DNA of 64,000 nt from Poa pratensis (lineage: Eukaryota; Streptophyta; Magnoliopsida; Poales; Poaceae). The notes beneath the pieces were generated by a model, which worked only from the letters and a program-made list of their open reading frames with translations, made no database searches and was not told where the DNA came from. The stretch spans positions 20,090,132 to 20,154,131 of the forward strand of contig CAMZMU010000080.1 in assembly GCA_947311845.1 (NCBI GenBank). Direction: 5' to 3'. The translations under genes were made by a program, and so were the position numbers. The first letter of the stretch is position 1. Each line of letters begins with the position of its first letter. This document shows positions 1 through 12,115 of the stretch, piece by piece.

Positions 1-706
1 CGCTGCTTCCGCCACTTCTTCAGTCGAAAGCTCATGGTCCCAGGCTTTCGTCCTAGCGGCTATACCAGCAGTCGAAAATGCTGGGGCCACATTTTGGTCC
101 ACTTGCACATAGAACCACCTCTTCCTCCACCCCTGCGCCGAGTCGACTGGCTTCAGGGCGAAGTACCGGGTGTCGCTGCGCACTTGGATCTGCAGGCCTC
201 CGACTGGTAGGTTCGGCCACCTCGGTTGTTTGGCCGGACCATGAAGATGGACTTCCATAATGCCCAACTCGGAGCAACACCCAAAAAACACTCGCACAGC
301 GTGATGAAACACGCAATGTGCAGAATACCGTTCGGGGTGAGATCATGGATCTGCACCCCGTAGGCAAAAAGCAAACCTCGCACAAAATCATGGAGGGGGA
401 GCGAGAAACCCCTAGGCAAAAACTCCGCGAAACAGACGCGCTCGTTAGCGCGAGGCTCGGGAAGTACCTCCTTGGGCGAAGGTGCGCGGACGAGGAGTTG
501 GTCGGAAGGTGGCAGCAATCCTTCCTCGCGCAGCTTGTCCAGCTGCGCTCCTTCAGGGTGGATTTCATCCAATCCCCATTGGTCTTCTTGAGGTCGACGG
601 CGGCCGCAGATGTGCTAGCCGCAATCTTCTTCCCCTTCTTCGCCGCCGCATCGGGCGCGGCGGCAGCAGTCGAGGCGGAGCGCTTGTTGCCCGCTGCTTT
701 CTTCAT
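1..706 (-). pseudogene. Antisense gene of the left retrotransposon copy, Transposase_28 (putative gypsy type transposon) domain
   Basis: Reads leftward from an ATG at 706 (MKKAAGNKRS...). An Ala/Lys-rich N-terminus is followed by a conserved region containing HDLTPNGILHIACFITLCE, typical of the plant gypsy-type transposon domain PF04195 (family recalled, not searched). The gene lies antisense to gag-pol in the 3' part of the element. Against the second copy (14657 leftward) it carries a frameshift near 548-556. A second frame change is needed near 210 to keep reading. The C-terminal part lies beyond the window start. This copy keeps the central domain that the second copy has lost. Confidence 0.7.
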
Positions 707-742
707 CGTCAACGAGCAGGTGGGAGAGCGCGCAAAGCTTTA

Positions 743-2147
743 GCGCAGGAGCAATGGAGGCAGAGCGCGAGGAAGACGATGGAACAGGGGCGGCGCGCAG
801 AGCAAATGGCAGGTAAAAAACAAATGCCAGCGCCGTTCCCCTATTTACCACAAGACAAAAGCAATCACAGCCATTCAGATCCAAATCGTGCGTTACGCAC
901 GCAATCTGACCGTACACGTGGCAAACGCGGAGGGCAACCGTCGCCGGCCACTCCGCCCACTACGCACGTAAAAAGAGGAGCCATCATCACGCTTGCGGAA
1001 AAAGTGGGCCCGTATAGTCAAATCAAGTCCAAACGGCACCGTCTTCGGTCAGCTCTGCACAAATGGGCCCACATACGTGTCACGTCCCATCAATCGCAGC
1101 ATAACGCACGCCACGCGTGTCAGAAATCGCAGTCGAAATAAACGTCATCCCTGACGTCATTGAAGCATCTGTTCAGAAAATACGTTCGAGTATGCTCAAC
1201 GCATATTGGTCACTCGATTGCCCTGATTAGTTCGGGTGTGACAAAACTTTCTTAAGGCAAAATTGGTCACTCGACCGTTCCTTCGACTAAGTCATATTAC
1301 TCCCATCGGGAGCGTGTTCAAAAAATTCTTCGACTGAAGATGCTTAGGACAATGATTGAGATTATCCTCCATTTACAAGTAATACAGCATAATCTCGGGG
1401 GCTACTCCCATCGGGAGCACTGTCGTGCACCCGATAGAATTATGGCACAAATTTCTTCGATTAACATATGCAGAGTAAGAAGTTTTTGAGATTATCCTCC
1501 ATTGCAAAGCAATAAAGCACAATCTCGGGGGCTACTCCCATCGGGAGCGCTGTCGCGCACCCGATAGCATAACAGCAAATATCAGTCGACAAAGGGCATG
1601 ACTCGTCCAACAAAGTTCAGAAATCATACTCGAAACATTCCCGAGTTGCGTCCGTCGCAAATACCTCGGATGCTGCACGCATAGTGCAAAGGTAAGACCC
1701 GCCGAACTTTCGAGCTGGGCTAAGGACCGTTCCAGCAACGTCAATCCTTACTTTCCGTGTCAGCAGACATGATGAAAAATCCCGACGGACGCGTTGGGTA
1801 AAATTCAAAGTTATACTGCAGATCGACTCAGTAAGACCTCAGCGGCCTAGTCGAATCTGACCAGTTTGTTCCAGATTCGAGTCCGGGGACTCGAGTTTGA
1901 TTGAAAGCTAGTAAGGTTTTACCCGAATGTGTAGTTAACCAGTCCCGATCCGTCGAGTGTACTGGGCCTGCTAAGCTATTATCCCTTGATCATCATAAAA
2001 CACAGTCGATGAGATACTCGACATAGCCAAACGTGTGCTATTCATACAGGAATTCCAAATTTATATACAGAATACAAAGCATATGACGTGCACTTACGAA
2101 AGAGTCCATGCCCGATTCTTCGAGTCAGCCAAGTACTCGGGGGCTAC
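743..2147. other. Non-coding 3' internal region of the left retrotransposon copy
   Basis: No credible gene. The segment is nearly identical to 14694-16106. It contains two CTCGGGGGCT motifs (1393, 1523), each inside a repeated block with GATTATCCTCCATT upstream and CCCATCGGGAGC downstream. A third motif at 2136 abuts the LTR. It probably holds the antisense gene's promoter (near 743) and the polypurine-tract equivalent. Confidence 0.7.
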
Positions 2148-2637
2148 TGACATGGGTATACATATCGGGTACCCTATCATGAGGGTACCTGGTGCACGTA
2201 ACGACTAAGGCCCAATATCGAAGAGCCTACTCGAAGCCCAAGACAAGAGGCCCAAGAAGATGGAGTACCCTCCAAGACTAGACATAGGCATAGTCGGTTT
2301 AGGCTTTCCTTATGTGTAAACTAGGTCGGTTACAAACTCCCGAGACCCAGCCTATTTAAAGGCTGGGAGGGGTACCGATCTGGGACCAAGCCATACTCGA
2401 ACCACCAAAGCTCTTGCGAGATCATCAACTCGCCGGAGCCCCTGTAATCGCATAATCCACAATCAATACCAGACAAGCAGGAAGTAGGGTCTTTACCTCC
2501 ACCCGAGGGGCCTGAACCTGGGTAAATCTTTGCCTCTGCTTGTCAGCCGACGAAACTACCAGTACTACCACGTTCTCTCCCCATAATCTCAACCCTAGGT
2601 CCTTAACCATGGGATTTGATGAGGGTACACCTCGTCA
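2148..2637 (+). repeat. Left LTR, shared by two retrotransposon copies
   Basis: 490 bp, starting TGACATGGG and ending CCTCGTCA, so bounded by TGAC/GTCA. By eye it differs from the LTR at 16107-16598 by seven substitutions and one 2-bp indel (about 1.4 percent). A TATTTAAA box lies at 2353-2360. A primer binding site begins two bases after the end. Internal sequence on both sides means it acts as 3' LTR of one copy and 5' LTR of the next. Confidence 0.85.
2353..2360 (+). promoter_or_regulatory. Putative LTR TATA box
   Basis: TATTTAAA in the middle of the LTR, followed by a GC-rich stretch. The same box is kept at 16312-16319 in the other LTR. The position suits the U3/R boundary promoter of an LTR element. 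Confidence 0.45.
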
Positions 2638-2639
2638 AT

Positions 2640-2657
2640 TGGCGCCGTCTGTGGGAA
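2640..2657 (+). promoter_or_regulatory. Primer binding site
   Basis: TGGCGCCGTCTGTGGGAA starts two bases after the LTR end. TGG pairs with the universal tRNA 3' CCA, and the first ten bases resemble sites complementary to tRNA-Asp. The tRNA identity is not certain because the remaining bases diverge. Confidence 0.7.
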
Positions 2658-2699
2658 AGAATAGTGCTGGACTCGCGGTTTCTTCGATTCCGTCAGACA

Positions 2700-2834
2700 C
2701 GGCGACTCGCCGATCGGATCTACAAACGGCAACTCGCCGGCTGCATCGACAAACCAGAACTCGCCGACCCAGGCGGCACACGGCAACTCGCCGGTTCATT
2801 CAACAAACGGCAACACGCCAGCTTCACCCGCAAA
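2700..2834 (+). repeat. Five tandem 27-bp units in the gag leader
   Basis: Units begin at 2700, 2727, 2754, 2781 and 2808, each exactly 27 bp with the core CGGCAACTCGCCGG. The period is nine codons. One frame reads repeated Asn-Ser-Pro units and continues in frame to DPLMDFEPHSPGF, so the repeat may encode a variable N-terminal stretch of Gag. Confidence 0.8.
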
Positions 2835-2853
2835 AAGCACATCGGATCCTCTG

Positions 2854-5800
2854 ATGGATTTCGAGCCACACTCGCCAGGATTCCAGGAGGCCTTCTCCGA
2901 TCTCGAGTCAGGTTTGGGTTTAACCGTTGGTTCGTTCAATTTTTTCTGTCAACAAGCTTGGTGTGCAGGACTTGACGGATCCCACGCCAACTCGCTACTT
3001 TCACACCCGAGGCTCCATCGGTTGCGGCTCCTTCGACTGCGGATCTTTCACTGCGTCCATACCATCGTCGACCGTCCAAGCTTGTCCGTCTGTAACAACC
3101 ATGTCCACCCGAGAGATGCGCGAGCTCATTGAAGAACTCCAGGGTGAGGAGGCCGAATCAGCATATCGCACAAACGATCCGAGCTGGATCTCCCACTCGA
3201 GGATAGTTTCGATGCGGGATCTCCCTCAGTGACTTCGACGAACCTGAAAACTCATATCGACAACCACGTCGACTCTGAGATCTGCGCCAACAACAACCTC
3301 GACTTCGAGACTCATAAACAACCTCGCCGACGCCGAGATGGGCATAGGCGACGAAGCGTCGACTGCGAGATCCGTCCAAACGAACCACTCGATGAACATA
3401 CAAGCTCAGACATGAGCCTCGATGAAGATGTCGGTCCATGACGGGACTCGAAAGTACATACATATGCCCTCGGGTCATACCCCAACAGGTCTATGTGGCC
3501 ATCGCCGCAGAAACATCAGAAACTGCGGCCAGCCGCAGGCCTACAGAATTCCCGTGCACAGTCACTATGCCGGACGGAGCCACAACCCTCACAATCACTG
3601 CTGAGATGGCAGCAAAAGCAGATAAAGTTATCAAGGAGTGCACAATGATGCCAGCAGACGCAACACAAGAAGAGATGTTGACCTTCCAGTACTTCAACTG
3701 GCAGGAGTCACTTCGACTGAAGCAGATAAGAGCCACACTCGAAGAACGCAAAAAGCAAGCTAGCTTGTCGAGTGCGCGCAGAAGACAGCTCTCCTTGAGC
3801 TCCACCGGCGAGCAGACACAAGACCCAGATCAAGGTTGTCACACCTCTCGCCAGGCGAGAAGGCGGCACTCACCCGCAACTTAGGCAACTCTTCATGACA
3901 TACGACGAGGAAGGACTGCCGGTGCCCAAAACAGCAGCAGGTGCTCTCTACACCGCTGCAGCATACTGGAGGCAATCAAGCCCCCAGCGGATGACCCCAA
4001 CGCAAAACTACACCGCCAACAGATCAAATCACTCGCCTTAGCCGCAAAGGCCATACGCCAAGTTCCAAGAACTCCAGGTGGGAGTCGAGACCGTGCCCTA
4101 GTCGACGCACCTCGGGAAGAAACATAATCACAGTGGTCGTCGCCACCACTCGAAGGAAAGAAGCGGCTCGCGAAGGCGCAGGTCCAGGAGCAGATCACGC
4201 AGATCTTACAGTAGCGACTCATACTCTGATCGAGAGCCTGAGCCACATGGAGCTCGTGCTTCACTCAACGCGTCGCGAGACACGGATGACCAAAGGATTC
4301 AAACTCACATCCGAACAGCCCAAGTACACGGGTCGACAGGAACCTTCCGGGTGGCTGGAAGATTACAGGCTGGCAGTTGCGTGTCAGCGGGGCACCAACA
4401 CTACAGCCATGCAGTACATACGACTCATGCTCGAAGGCACAGCTCGCGACTGGCTCAAGGCCCTACCTCCCTCAACATACGACTCGTGAATCACTTCCGC
4501 AGGGATTTCGTCAAAAACTTCGAGCCTCTATGTGAGCGCCCGAAAACATTCGAGGAGCTGCGGGCCTGCGTTCAGCGTTCAGACGAAACGTTAAGGTCAT
4601 ACATCAGACGATGGACTGAGATACGTAACTCAGTTGGAGTGGTTTCAGAAGATATGGCCATGGATGCTTTCGTCATGGGCCTCGCCAGGCGAGACTTCAA
4701 AGAAGCGCTTGGCCGCCAAAAGCCAAAATCTGTAACCCACCTCTTGCAGATCGCGACTGAGTGGGCAATGGAGAGGATATGGCACGCACCACACGCGGGT
4801 CCTCACCCCGTGACAAACATGAGAAATAGCAGTCGAATGCATAGAGACTCGTACAGAGATGACAGAAGGCGCAAACGTTCAAAACGTCATTACGACGATG
4901 ACAGACCCGAATTCATGGCGGCTGGGTTCTCCACACCCCGCAATGATCAGGACAGAAGCGACCGACGGTCGGAAGATCGGCGAGACAGTCGAGATGATCG
5001 GCGAGACAGTCGAGATGATCGTCGAGACAGCCAACGCAGTGATAGCTACAAGAGAAGGATTGCGCAAGTCACGGGCACAATCTGAGCGATCATTCGAAGA
5101 AAAGGTGGACGCTGATTGCAGATTCCACCTGTACAAGGGGGACGATGGAAAACTGCGATCCAACCACCACTACTAGGAAAACCCTTATAGGTAGGTTACA
5201 TTCTATGGCGCACCCTTAATTGGTGCGCCACAGAATATATTTCTGTGAACACCAGGCTTGTGCGCCACAGAAAGTCACATTCTGTGGCGCACTGGCCAGG
5301 TGCGCCATAGAAAGTTACCCGGGGGGGTTAAAATTTGAAAAAAATAATTCTGTGGCGCACCTGGCACGTGCGCCACAGAAAGTTGACATTCTGTGGCGCA
5401 CTGCCAGGTGCGCCACAGAAAGGTGACATTCTGTTTTTTCAAATCCCACCCCCCCCCACCCCCCCTGTGGATCGCCTTTTTAGTCTTGCAGGAATTAAAA
5501 GAAAATGATAAAAATTTCAATAAATAAAATCCTTTGACTTGTAGTTTTAGAGTGTCTTAGGTATAGAAATTTTGAAATATGAATTTTGCATACGACGTCG
5601 AAATAACGCAAATAATATGCAAAAAAAGCGTGAGAAAAATCAGTTCGAATCCACCCGGGTTTACCCGGTCAGCAATTCACAGATTTCTCAAATTCCAAAA
5701 GAAAAAAAGTTATTTCAAACAGACAATTTTTCGCAGCAAAATCAAAAAAAATTCAAAAAAAATTCAAAAAATCAAAATTCAAAAAAGATAAGAAATGTAT

Positions 5801-6866
5801 AACAAAGAAGATTGTTGACTTCTCTTGACTTTCTTTATTTTTTTGGATTTTTTAGATTTTTTGAATTTTTTGGATTTTTGAAAAAATTTAAGTTTTTTGA
5901 ATTTTTTTGGATCTTTTGAAACTTTTGAATCTCCTTTGAAAGTTTAGAAGTTTTTGAAAAATCTGAATTTAAAAACACACGTTTATAACATATACATAAC
6001 ATATTGCACATACAAGACTTAAGAGATACATATGATATATATATCAATAAGAACTTGAGTAGCACAAGGTAGGTGAAGTGGGTGGAACATAGAAGTTAAG
6101 CTTGCTAGGGTTGGAGCAATTTGAGGATGGGTGACCTAGCGGGAAGGTATCAGTTCAAAAAATTCAAAAAATCTGAAAATAATTCCAATAATAGGATTTT
6201 TCATATTATTTCATATTTTGATTTTTCTGATTTTTTTTTGAATTTTTTTAATTTTTTTTTCAGTTTTTGAATTTTTTCAGAATTCTGTGGCGCACCAGGC
6301 AGGTGCGCCACAGAAATGTGGATTTCTGTGGCGCACAGTGGCGCACCAGGCCAGGTGCGCCACAGAAAGTGGATTTCTGTGGCGCACGCCCATGGTGCGC
6401 CACAGAAGAAAAAAATTTAGTGGCGAGGATTCTGTGGCGCACCCAGCAATTCTGGGGGTGCGCCACAGAATCCATTTTTGGTGCGCCACTGATAAGGCTT
6501 TTCCTACTAGTGCACTCGATGAGAAACTGCAGGGAGTTCGACCAAATGGCGACTGATTACGTAAATCGCAGAAAGGCAGCAGCCGCACAAGCACCTGCAC
6601 CCGTGCCTCAGCCAAACAACGTGCCTGTTCTGATGGCACCACCTCCACCACCACAGCCTGCCCCAGGCGGAAATCTCGCGGGTGCCATACAGCCCGTGCC
6701 TCGGGTGGACGAACCACAGTACCCTCCGCCCCAAGGGCAGATGTACATGATACAGAAAGGTCGACCTTCCAACAGGGAGCAAAAACTTCGCACTCGACAG
6801 GTAAACATGGCGGTCATGTCACCTCCTGCGGTAACAGAATACTTGAAGGAGCCGAAACTACAATAA
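2854..6866 (+). pseudogene. Degenerate gag of the Tat retrotransposon, split by a CACTA insertion
   Basis: Gag packages the element RNA. The readable retroelement Gag domain lies at about 4290-4750, with GWLEDYRLAVACQRGTNT and, after a frameshift near 4489, NHFRRDFVKNF and LRSYIRRWTEIRN, typical of plant retrotransposon Gag (PF03732). A Arg/Asp-rich tail (4860-5080) contains three 21-bp repeats giving DRRDSRD units. The frame then meets the CACTA element at 5168-6512 and resumes with SMRNCREFDQMATDY. Further stops and frame changes at 3232, 3440-3884, 4489, 5085 and 6866 mean no full-length protein. The true start is unclear; ATG 3101 (MSTREMRELIEEL) is one candidate. Confidence 0.7.
5168..6512. 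mobile_element. Non-autonomous CACTA element inserted in gag
   Basis: Ends are CACTACTAGGAAAA and TTTTCCTACTAGTG. A 3-bp target duplication CAC is present at 5165-5167 and 6513-6515, and gag resumes cleanly on the far side. Both subterminal regions (5210-5430, 6290-6490) hold inverted copies of GTGGCGCAC. The middle (5520-6270) is A/T-rich low-complexity DNA without a gene. The layout closely matches 57891-59285, and the motif is shared with the large element at 50371-61978, which could supply transposase. Confidence 0.9.
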
Positions 6867-6899
6867 GCTTCAGCAAAGAGGACCACCCTCCATCGGTTG

Positions 6900-7540
6900 T
6901 TCGACCAGGGCACTCTGCTCTGGTACTCGACGCGCAAATTGGAGGCTACGCCATGTCCAAGGTCTTCATGGATGGTGGGAGCGGCATAAACATCATCTTC
7001 GCAGATACGCTCCGCAAAATGAACAGGTCAGTCGAAAACCTGCCAAGATCTTCAAATACCTTCCACGGTATCGTTCCAGGGAAAGCAATAAGCCCAGAGG
7101 GCACCATACAACTCGACGTGACGTTCGGGGACAAGCACCACTTCAGGACAGAGTCGATTGAGTTCGAAGTGGTCGACTGGAAGTCACAATACCATGCTAT
7201 ACTTGGACGCCCGACGTTCGCTCGATTCATGGCGGTGCCACATTACATACCTCCAGCTGAAGATGCCTGGACCAAAAGGAGTAATCACAGTCAAGGGGAA
7301 CTTCCAAAAGTCTGACTCTTGCGACCGAGAATTCAGCAAAATCTCTGAGATGTTTGGCATGGAAGCAACACTCGCTGATCTAGCGGTCTCCAACGATCGA
7401 ACACTTATGCCAGAGCACAAAAAGGTGGCAGTCGACAGAGCATTCAGTGCCACCAACGACACAAGATCGCATCAGGTGCACCCGACTGACCCGACCAAGA
7501 CAGTCAATGTCTCGTCGAGTCTGCCTATCGCATAGGAAAG
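6900..7540 (+). pseudogene. Retrotransposon aspartic protease region
   Basis: The active-site motif VFMDGGSGINIIF (D-G-G-S in place of D-T/S-G) starts near 6961 and is followed by ILGRPTFARF near 7200, the flap and C-terminal conserved block of plant Gypsy proteases. The enzyme would cleave Gag-Pol. The frame shifts near 7250-7315 and a TAG at 7533 interrupts the link to RT. D-G-G-S is common in plant Tat proteases (recalled), so it is not itself evidence of inactivity. Confidence 0.75.
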
Positions 7541-8640
7541 CGCGCTCGTCGAATTCCTCCGTGAGAACTGGGATATATTTGCATGGTGTCCAGCAGACAT
7601 GCCAGGTATTCCCAGGGAATTCGCCGAGCACTCTCTCCAGCTACTTCCAGGTGCTAAACCAGTCAAACAAACAATGCGCCGCATATCCGGCCCAAAAAGA
7701 ACTGCAGTCGAAGCCGAAGTCGACAGGCTACTCGCAGCAGGATTCATCAGAGAGATCAAGAAATCACAATGGGTGGCCAACCCCGTACTTGTAGAGAAGA
7801 AGCATACAGACATCCTGCGGATGTGTGTAGATTTTACAGCACTCAATAAGTGCTGTCCAAAGGATCACTTTCCACTACCTCGAATCGACCAGATCGTCGA
7901 CTCCACCGCCGGGTGCGCTCGCTTGTCCTTCCTGGATGCTTACTCGGGTTACCACCAGATAAGGATGAAGGAAGAGGATGAAGAAAAAACGGCGTTCATA
8001 ACCCCACTCGGGGTCTACTGCTACACCACAATGCCTTTCGGGCTCAAAAACGCAGGCGCAACCTATCAGCGCATGATGCAAGATTGCCTCAAGAAGCAGA
8101 TTGGGCGAAACGTCCAGGTCTATGTAGATGACATCGTCATCACCACAAGAGAAGAAAGCACGCTACTCGATGACTTGCGGAGACATTCGCAAACCTCAAA
8201 CGCTTCCACATCAAGCTCAACCCGAAGAAGTGCACGTTCGGCGTGCCAGCCGGGCAACTCCTCGGGTATCTAGTCTCAGCTCGAGGAATCGAGGCGGACC
8301 CGGAGAAAATACAGGCCATCTTGACGATGCAAAGGCCTTCAAAGCTCCACGACGTGCAAAAGTTGGCGGGTAGAGTAGCAGCACTCAGTCGATTCATCAG
8401 CAAGCTAGGCGAAAAAGCACTCCCGTTCTATCGACTGATGAAGAAGGCAGATAAGTTCGAGTGGACGCCAGAAGCCGAAGCAGCCTTCACGGACCTCAAG
8501 CGAGTCCTCACAAGCCCTCCAATCCTCGTAGCACCAAGGGAACGCGAGCCACTATACCTATATGTCTCTGCAACTAATAGGGTGGTGAGCACTGTTCTGT
8601 GGTCGAACGCAGAGAGGAGGGACACGCCCAAAGCATACAA
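7541..8640 (+). pseudogene. Retrotransposon reverse transcriptase
   Basis: A Ty3/Gypsy RT. Readable blocks include RMCVDFTALNKCCPKDHFPLPRI, LSFLDAYSGYHQI, MPFGLKNAGATYQ and the catalytic VYVDDIVITT (near 8115). The last RT block, FISKLGEKALPFYRLMKK, with WTPEAEAAF downstream, is in a different frame (8243-8659). A frameshift is needed near 8180-8245 and another near 8650. The sequence resembles the Tat lineage. Gene inactive in cis. Confidence 0.9.
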
Positions 8641-9300
8641 CGTCCAGTCTATTACTTGAGTGAAGTGCTCTCCACATCAAAGCAGCGGTACCCGCACTAT
8701 CAGAAGCTGGCATACGCCGTGTTCATGTCCTCAAGGAAGCTGACGCATTACTTCTCCGAGCACCCGATCACTGTAATCAGCACTTCAGGGATCGGGGACA
8801 TCCTCACAAACCCCAATGCAACTGGGCGAGTAGCAAAATGGCTCATCGAGCTAGCACCAAGAGACATCAAGTATGATTACCCGAAGGCCATCAAAGCACA
8901 AGTTTTACCCGACTTCCACACCGAGTGGATTGAAGCTCAGCTCCCAGGAGCACCAGATGTGTCCAATTCCTGGACCATGTACTTTGATGGCTCGAAGAAA
9001 AACGAAGGCGCAGGCGCAGGTGTCATCCTCATATCACCAAAAGGCGACAAGCTCCGCTACATCCTGCAAATGGGATTCGAGTTCCCATCCAATAACGAAG
9101 CAGAATATGAGGCTCTGATCCATGGCATGAGGATGGCTAAAGCACTCGGGTGCACTCGACTGATGATCTACGGCGACTCGAATTGGTGGTGCAGCAAACA
9201 ATGAAGGCTTGTGACGCAATCGCAGATAACATGATCGCCTACCGTGACTGTACAACATCATGGAGGGCAGCTTCGAAGGCTGCGAGTTGCGGCACATAGG
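8641..9300 (+). pseudogene. Retrotransposon RNase H, including archaeal-type RNase H
   Basis: After the connection region (YYLSEVL, YPHYQKLAYAV) comes WTMYFDGSKKNEGAGAGVIL with NNEAEYEALIHGM and IYGDSN, the D-E-D pattern of the extra archaeal-type RNase H known from Tat-lineage elements. It would remove RNA template during reverse transcription. The frame breaks after IYGDSN (near 9180-9204), within the last catalytic block. Confidence 0.8.
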
Positions 9301-10760
9301 GCGTGAAAGCAATGAAGAAGCAGATAAGTTAGCCAACATTGGTGCGACCAAAGCACCAGTGCCACCTGGTGTCTTCTTCGAGCGCATCGAGCACAGATCA
9401 ATCAAAAAGAAGCGGCAACTCCCATCAGCCGCACCAGCCAAGAGCAAAACACCTAGCACAGAGGACCCACCAGTCGAGGTACTCCTCATCGAGCCAACTT
9501 GGACTCAACCCTTCCTCGCATACATACTCCGCGGCGAGGTACCCGAAGACTTCACAGAGTCAAGACGCGTCACTCGACGATCTAAAGCATACACTGTCAT
9601 CAACGGTGAACTTTACAAACGCAGCATATCAGGTATGTTCCAGCGTTGCATAGCATTTGAAGATGGCCAAGCCATCCTTCGTGATATTCATGCAGGTACT
9701 TGCGGGCATCACGCCAGCAGTCGATCACTCGTAGCCAAAGCCTTTCGCGCAGGCTTCTACTGGCCCACAGCACTCAAAGACGCGGAGGACATAGTCAAAA
9801 GGTGCATCGGCTGCCAAAAATTCGCCACAAAGCCGCACGCACCCGCATCGGCGTTGAAGACAATACCATTGGCCTGGCCTTTCGCCCAGTGGGGGCTCGA
9901 TATGGTTGGGCCACTCAAAAAATCCTCCCATGGAGGGCATACTCACCTTCTGGTGGCGGTCGACAAGTTCACCAAGTGGATTGAAGCAGTACCCATCACA
10001 AGTTCGACTGCCACTACAGCAGTCAATTTCATAAAATCCATCATATACCGCTTTGGTGTGCCAAATAGCATCATCACTGACAACGGTACAAACTTCACGG
10101 CTGAGGAATTCAAATCCTTCTGCAAAGAGCAAGATATCACGCTCAATTATGCATCTGTGGCGCACCCGCAATCAAACGGCCAAGTCGAAAAGGCCAATGG
10201 GCTTGTGACGAGTGGAATCAAGAAGCGCCTCCTGGTGCCACTCAAAAGGGCTGCGGGTGCTTGGGTAGAAGAGCTCCCGTCTGTGCTATGGAGCCTACGC
10301 ACAACACCCAACGCCTCAACGCAATTCACTCCATTCTTCATGGTCTACGGCGCAGAGGCAATCCTGCCATCAGACGTAAGGTTCAACGCACCAAGAGTCG
10401 AAGCATACAATGAAGAAGATGCAGATGGCACTCGAAGATGCAGTCGACTTGCTCGAAGAAGCACGCAACACAGCGCTAGCACGCACAGCTGTCTACCAGC
10501 AAGATCTACGCAACTATCACAGCCGTCGACTGCGTACCAGGTCCTTCGAGGTGGGTGACTTGGTACTTCGACTGAAGCAAAAGAAGGTGCATAAACTTGC
10601 TTCTCCATGGGAAGGACCCTTCATCATCACCGAGGTCATAGGTGGTGGAGCATACAGACTGAAGCATGCGAAGACCGGCGAACTCTCCACAATCCTTGGA
10701 ACGTTGCGCAGCTGCGCCGTTTCTATGCTTAGATTGCTCAGTCGCATAATGTAATAGGCT
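9301..10760 (+). pseudogene. Retrotransposon integrase
   Basis: The zinc-binding HHCC block (HAGTCGHH...CIGCQKF) lies near 9690-9830. The catalytic core follows: LDMVGPL, FGVPNSIITDNGTNF and SVAHPQSNGQVEKANG, giving the D-D-E residues. The C-terminal region continues in another frame to about 10754 (SFEVGDLVLRLKQKK, then WEGPFIITEV), so a frameshift lies near 10410-10430. This reading frame is the least damaged in the element (9260-10400 open). Confidence 0.88.
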
Positions 10761-10762
10761 CA

Positions 10763-11290
10763 TATGTCGGATGGCTGCAGGTTTCAGACGCGCTCTTTTC
10801 CTTACCAGGGTACCTAAGGGGACTGGAAGGTTTTTAATGAGGCGGCCTGCAGCCTAACATTCATAAATGGAATATAGTCAATAAATTCCTCATACTTTTC
10901 TGCTACTACTCGCATATTATCAGCACAAACTTAGCCTCACCCGTATGCTCGGGGGCTGAGCTCTCATAACATAAAAGCTTTCGCTCCTTCAAACATAATA
11001 ATTCAGCCACACTCGAATACTCGGGGGCTGGATAACACAAAGGAAAAAGTTGCTCAACCCCAATCAATCACTCGGGGGCTGAGCCTGCAGGCATAAGTTG
11101 AAGCTTCAACTCTCATAAAATTCATAACCTCACTCGAGCACTCGGGGGCTATGTAATTCATGATCTATGTAAACTGTTTTTCATAAACCCCACTCGATAC
11201 ACTCGGGGGCTGCATACATACAAGTGAACAAATATGTACTAAGTGGCAAATTTACACTCGGGGGCTGTTCCCTATACATAAATACCCTAA
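10763..11290. repeat. Spacer with six CTCGGGGGCT motifs
   Basis: No gene. CTCGGGGGCT begins at 10948, 11020, 11071, 11141, 11202 and 11257, spaced 51-72 bp. Each is usually preceded by a CACTCG half-copy and separated by AT-rich DNA. The same decamer directly precedes both LTRs (2136, 16096), where the polypurine tract is expected. Confidence 0.75.
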
Positions 11291-12115
11291 TCTTCTGGTT
11301 CATCCTTTGCTGGAAGAACAGGGCCCATAAGTTGCGCTTGATAGCAATCAACCAATGTCCTCGCGTGATCGAATGTTTCGTCAAGATTCGACTGGGACAA
11401 AGACGATCCAGGCACGGGTGGACGTAGCTGCAAATTTGGACGTTGACTTCGGAGATACGCCATGGTTGCGTTGGCACCGTCCACAAGCTTCTGGGTGATG
11501 AAGCCTCGAATGGAACCTGTTGACCGGAAGAGATCGAGCAACGCGTGGATTCCTTGAGGTTGTGGCCCAGTCGGAAAAACCATCTGGTTGATTCGACTGA
11601 AGGCCGACCTGCACAATTCAAGAAGCATAGTGCTCCGCCACACCCGATCTTGCAGAGTCGCAGTATGCGTGCTCGGTGCTTGTCCAATCGAAAGTGCTGG
11701 CGGCCAGTCGTGGGTTCGTCAGTTGCCATGTTCAACTGCTCATCCACGCGAGCCTGCTCCGCCTGGAAATCTTGAACAAAACCTGCAACAACACAAGTTG
11801 GGTGAACAAAAAAGAACAGGCTGTGAACTCATAAGATCAAGGCAGTCATGCTTACACTCGAGCTGTCTGTTCACGATCTCCATCTCGCCAAGCACATACT
11901 CCTCCCGTTGGGTGGGTAAAGCAGGCCTTGCCCTCATCCTTTCCAGCTCGCTTCGGGCACTCGCCAGTTCCTGCTCCTGTTTCGCAAGTCGAGCCTTCAT
12001 ATAACGTATTACCGCGGCATCGTTTGACGCCTGAGCTCGAGATCGAGAAGGGGTATGATGCCGCGACGAACTGGATGAAGTGGCGGCTGGCCGTTTCTGT
12101 TCCAAGCATCATAAA
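11290..12115 (-). pseudogene. Second antisense gene of the retrotransposon, coiled-coil protein, two exons
   Basis: The first exon (about 12105-11856) reads Ser/Arg-rich sequence and then a coiled-coil helix (ARLAKQEQELASARSELERM). A donor GTAAGC at 11855 and an acceptor TTGTTGCAG ending at 11783 give a 73-bp intron. The second exon reads QDFQAEQARVDEQLNMATDEP and, after a frame change near 11680, LLELCRSAFSRINQMVFPTG to a stop near 11287. Function unknown. Its antisense 3' position is typical of Tat elements. Not recognised beyond that. Confidence 0.5.

Noticed and set aside
372..2637. A 2.27 kb LTR covering the whole duplicated segment
   Set aside because: The left edge does not begin with TG and the antisense gene of the left copy reads across it without a break, while a 490-bp segment has proper TGAC/GTCA ends next to the primer binding site.
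2700..2834. CRISPR-like array
   Set aside because: 27-bp units are contiguous with no spacers, in a plant retrotransposon.
5835..6065. Minus-strand ORF rich in Lys/Asn/Phe
   Set aside because: Translation of A/T low-complexity DNA inside a CACTA element.
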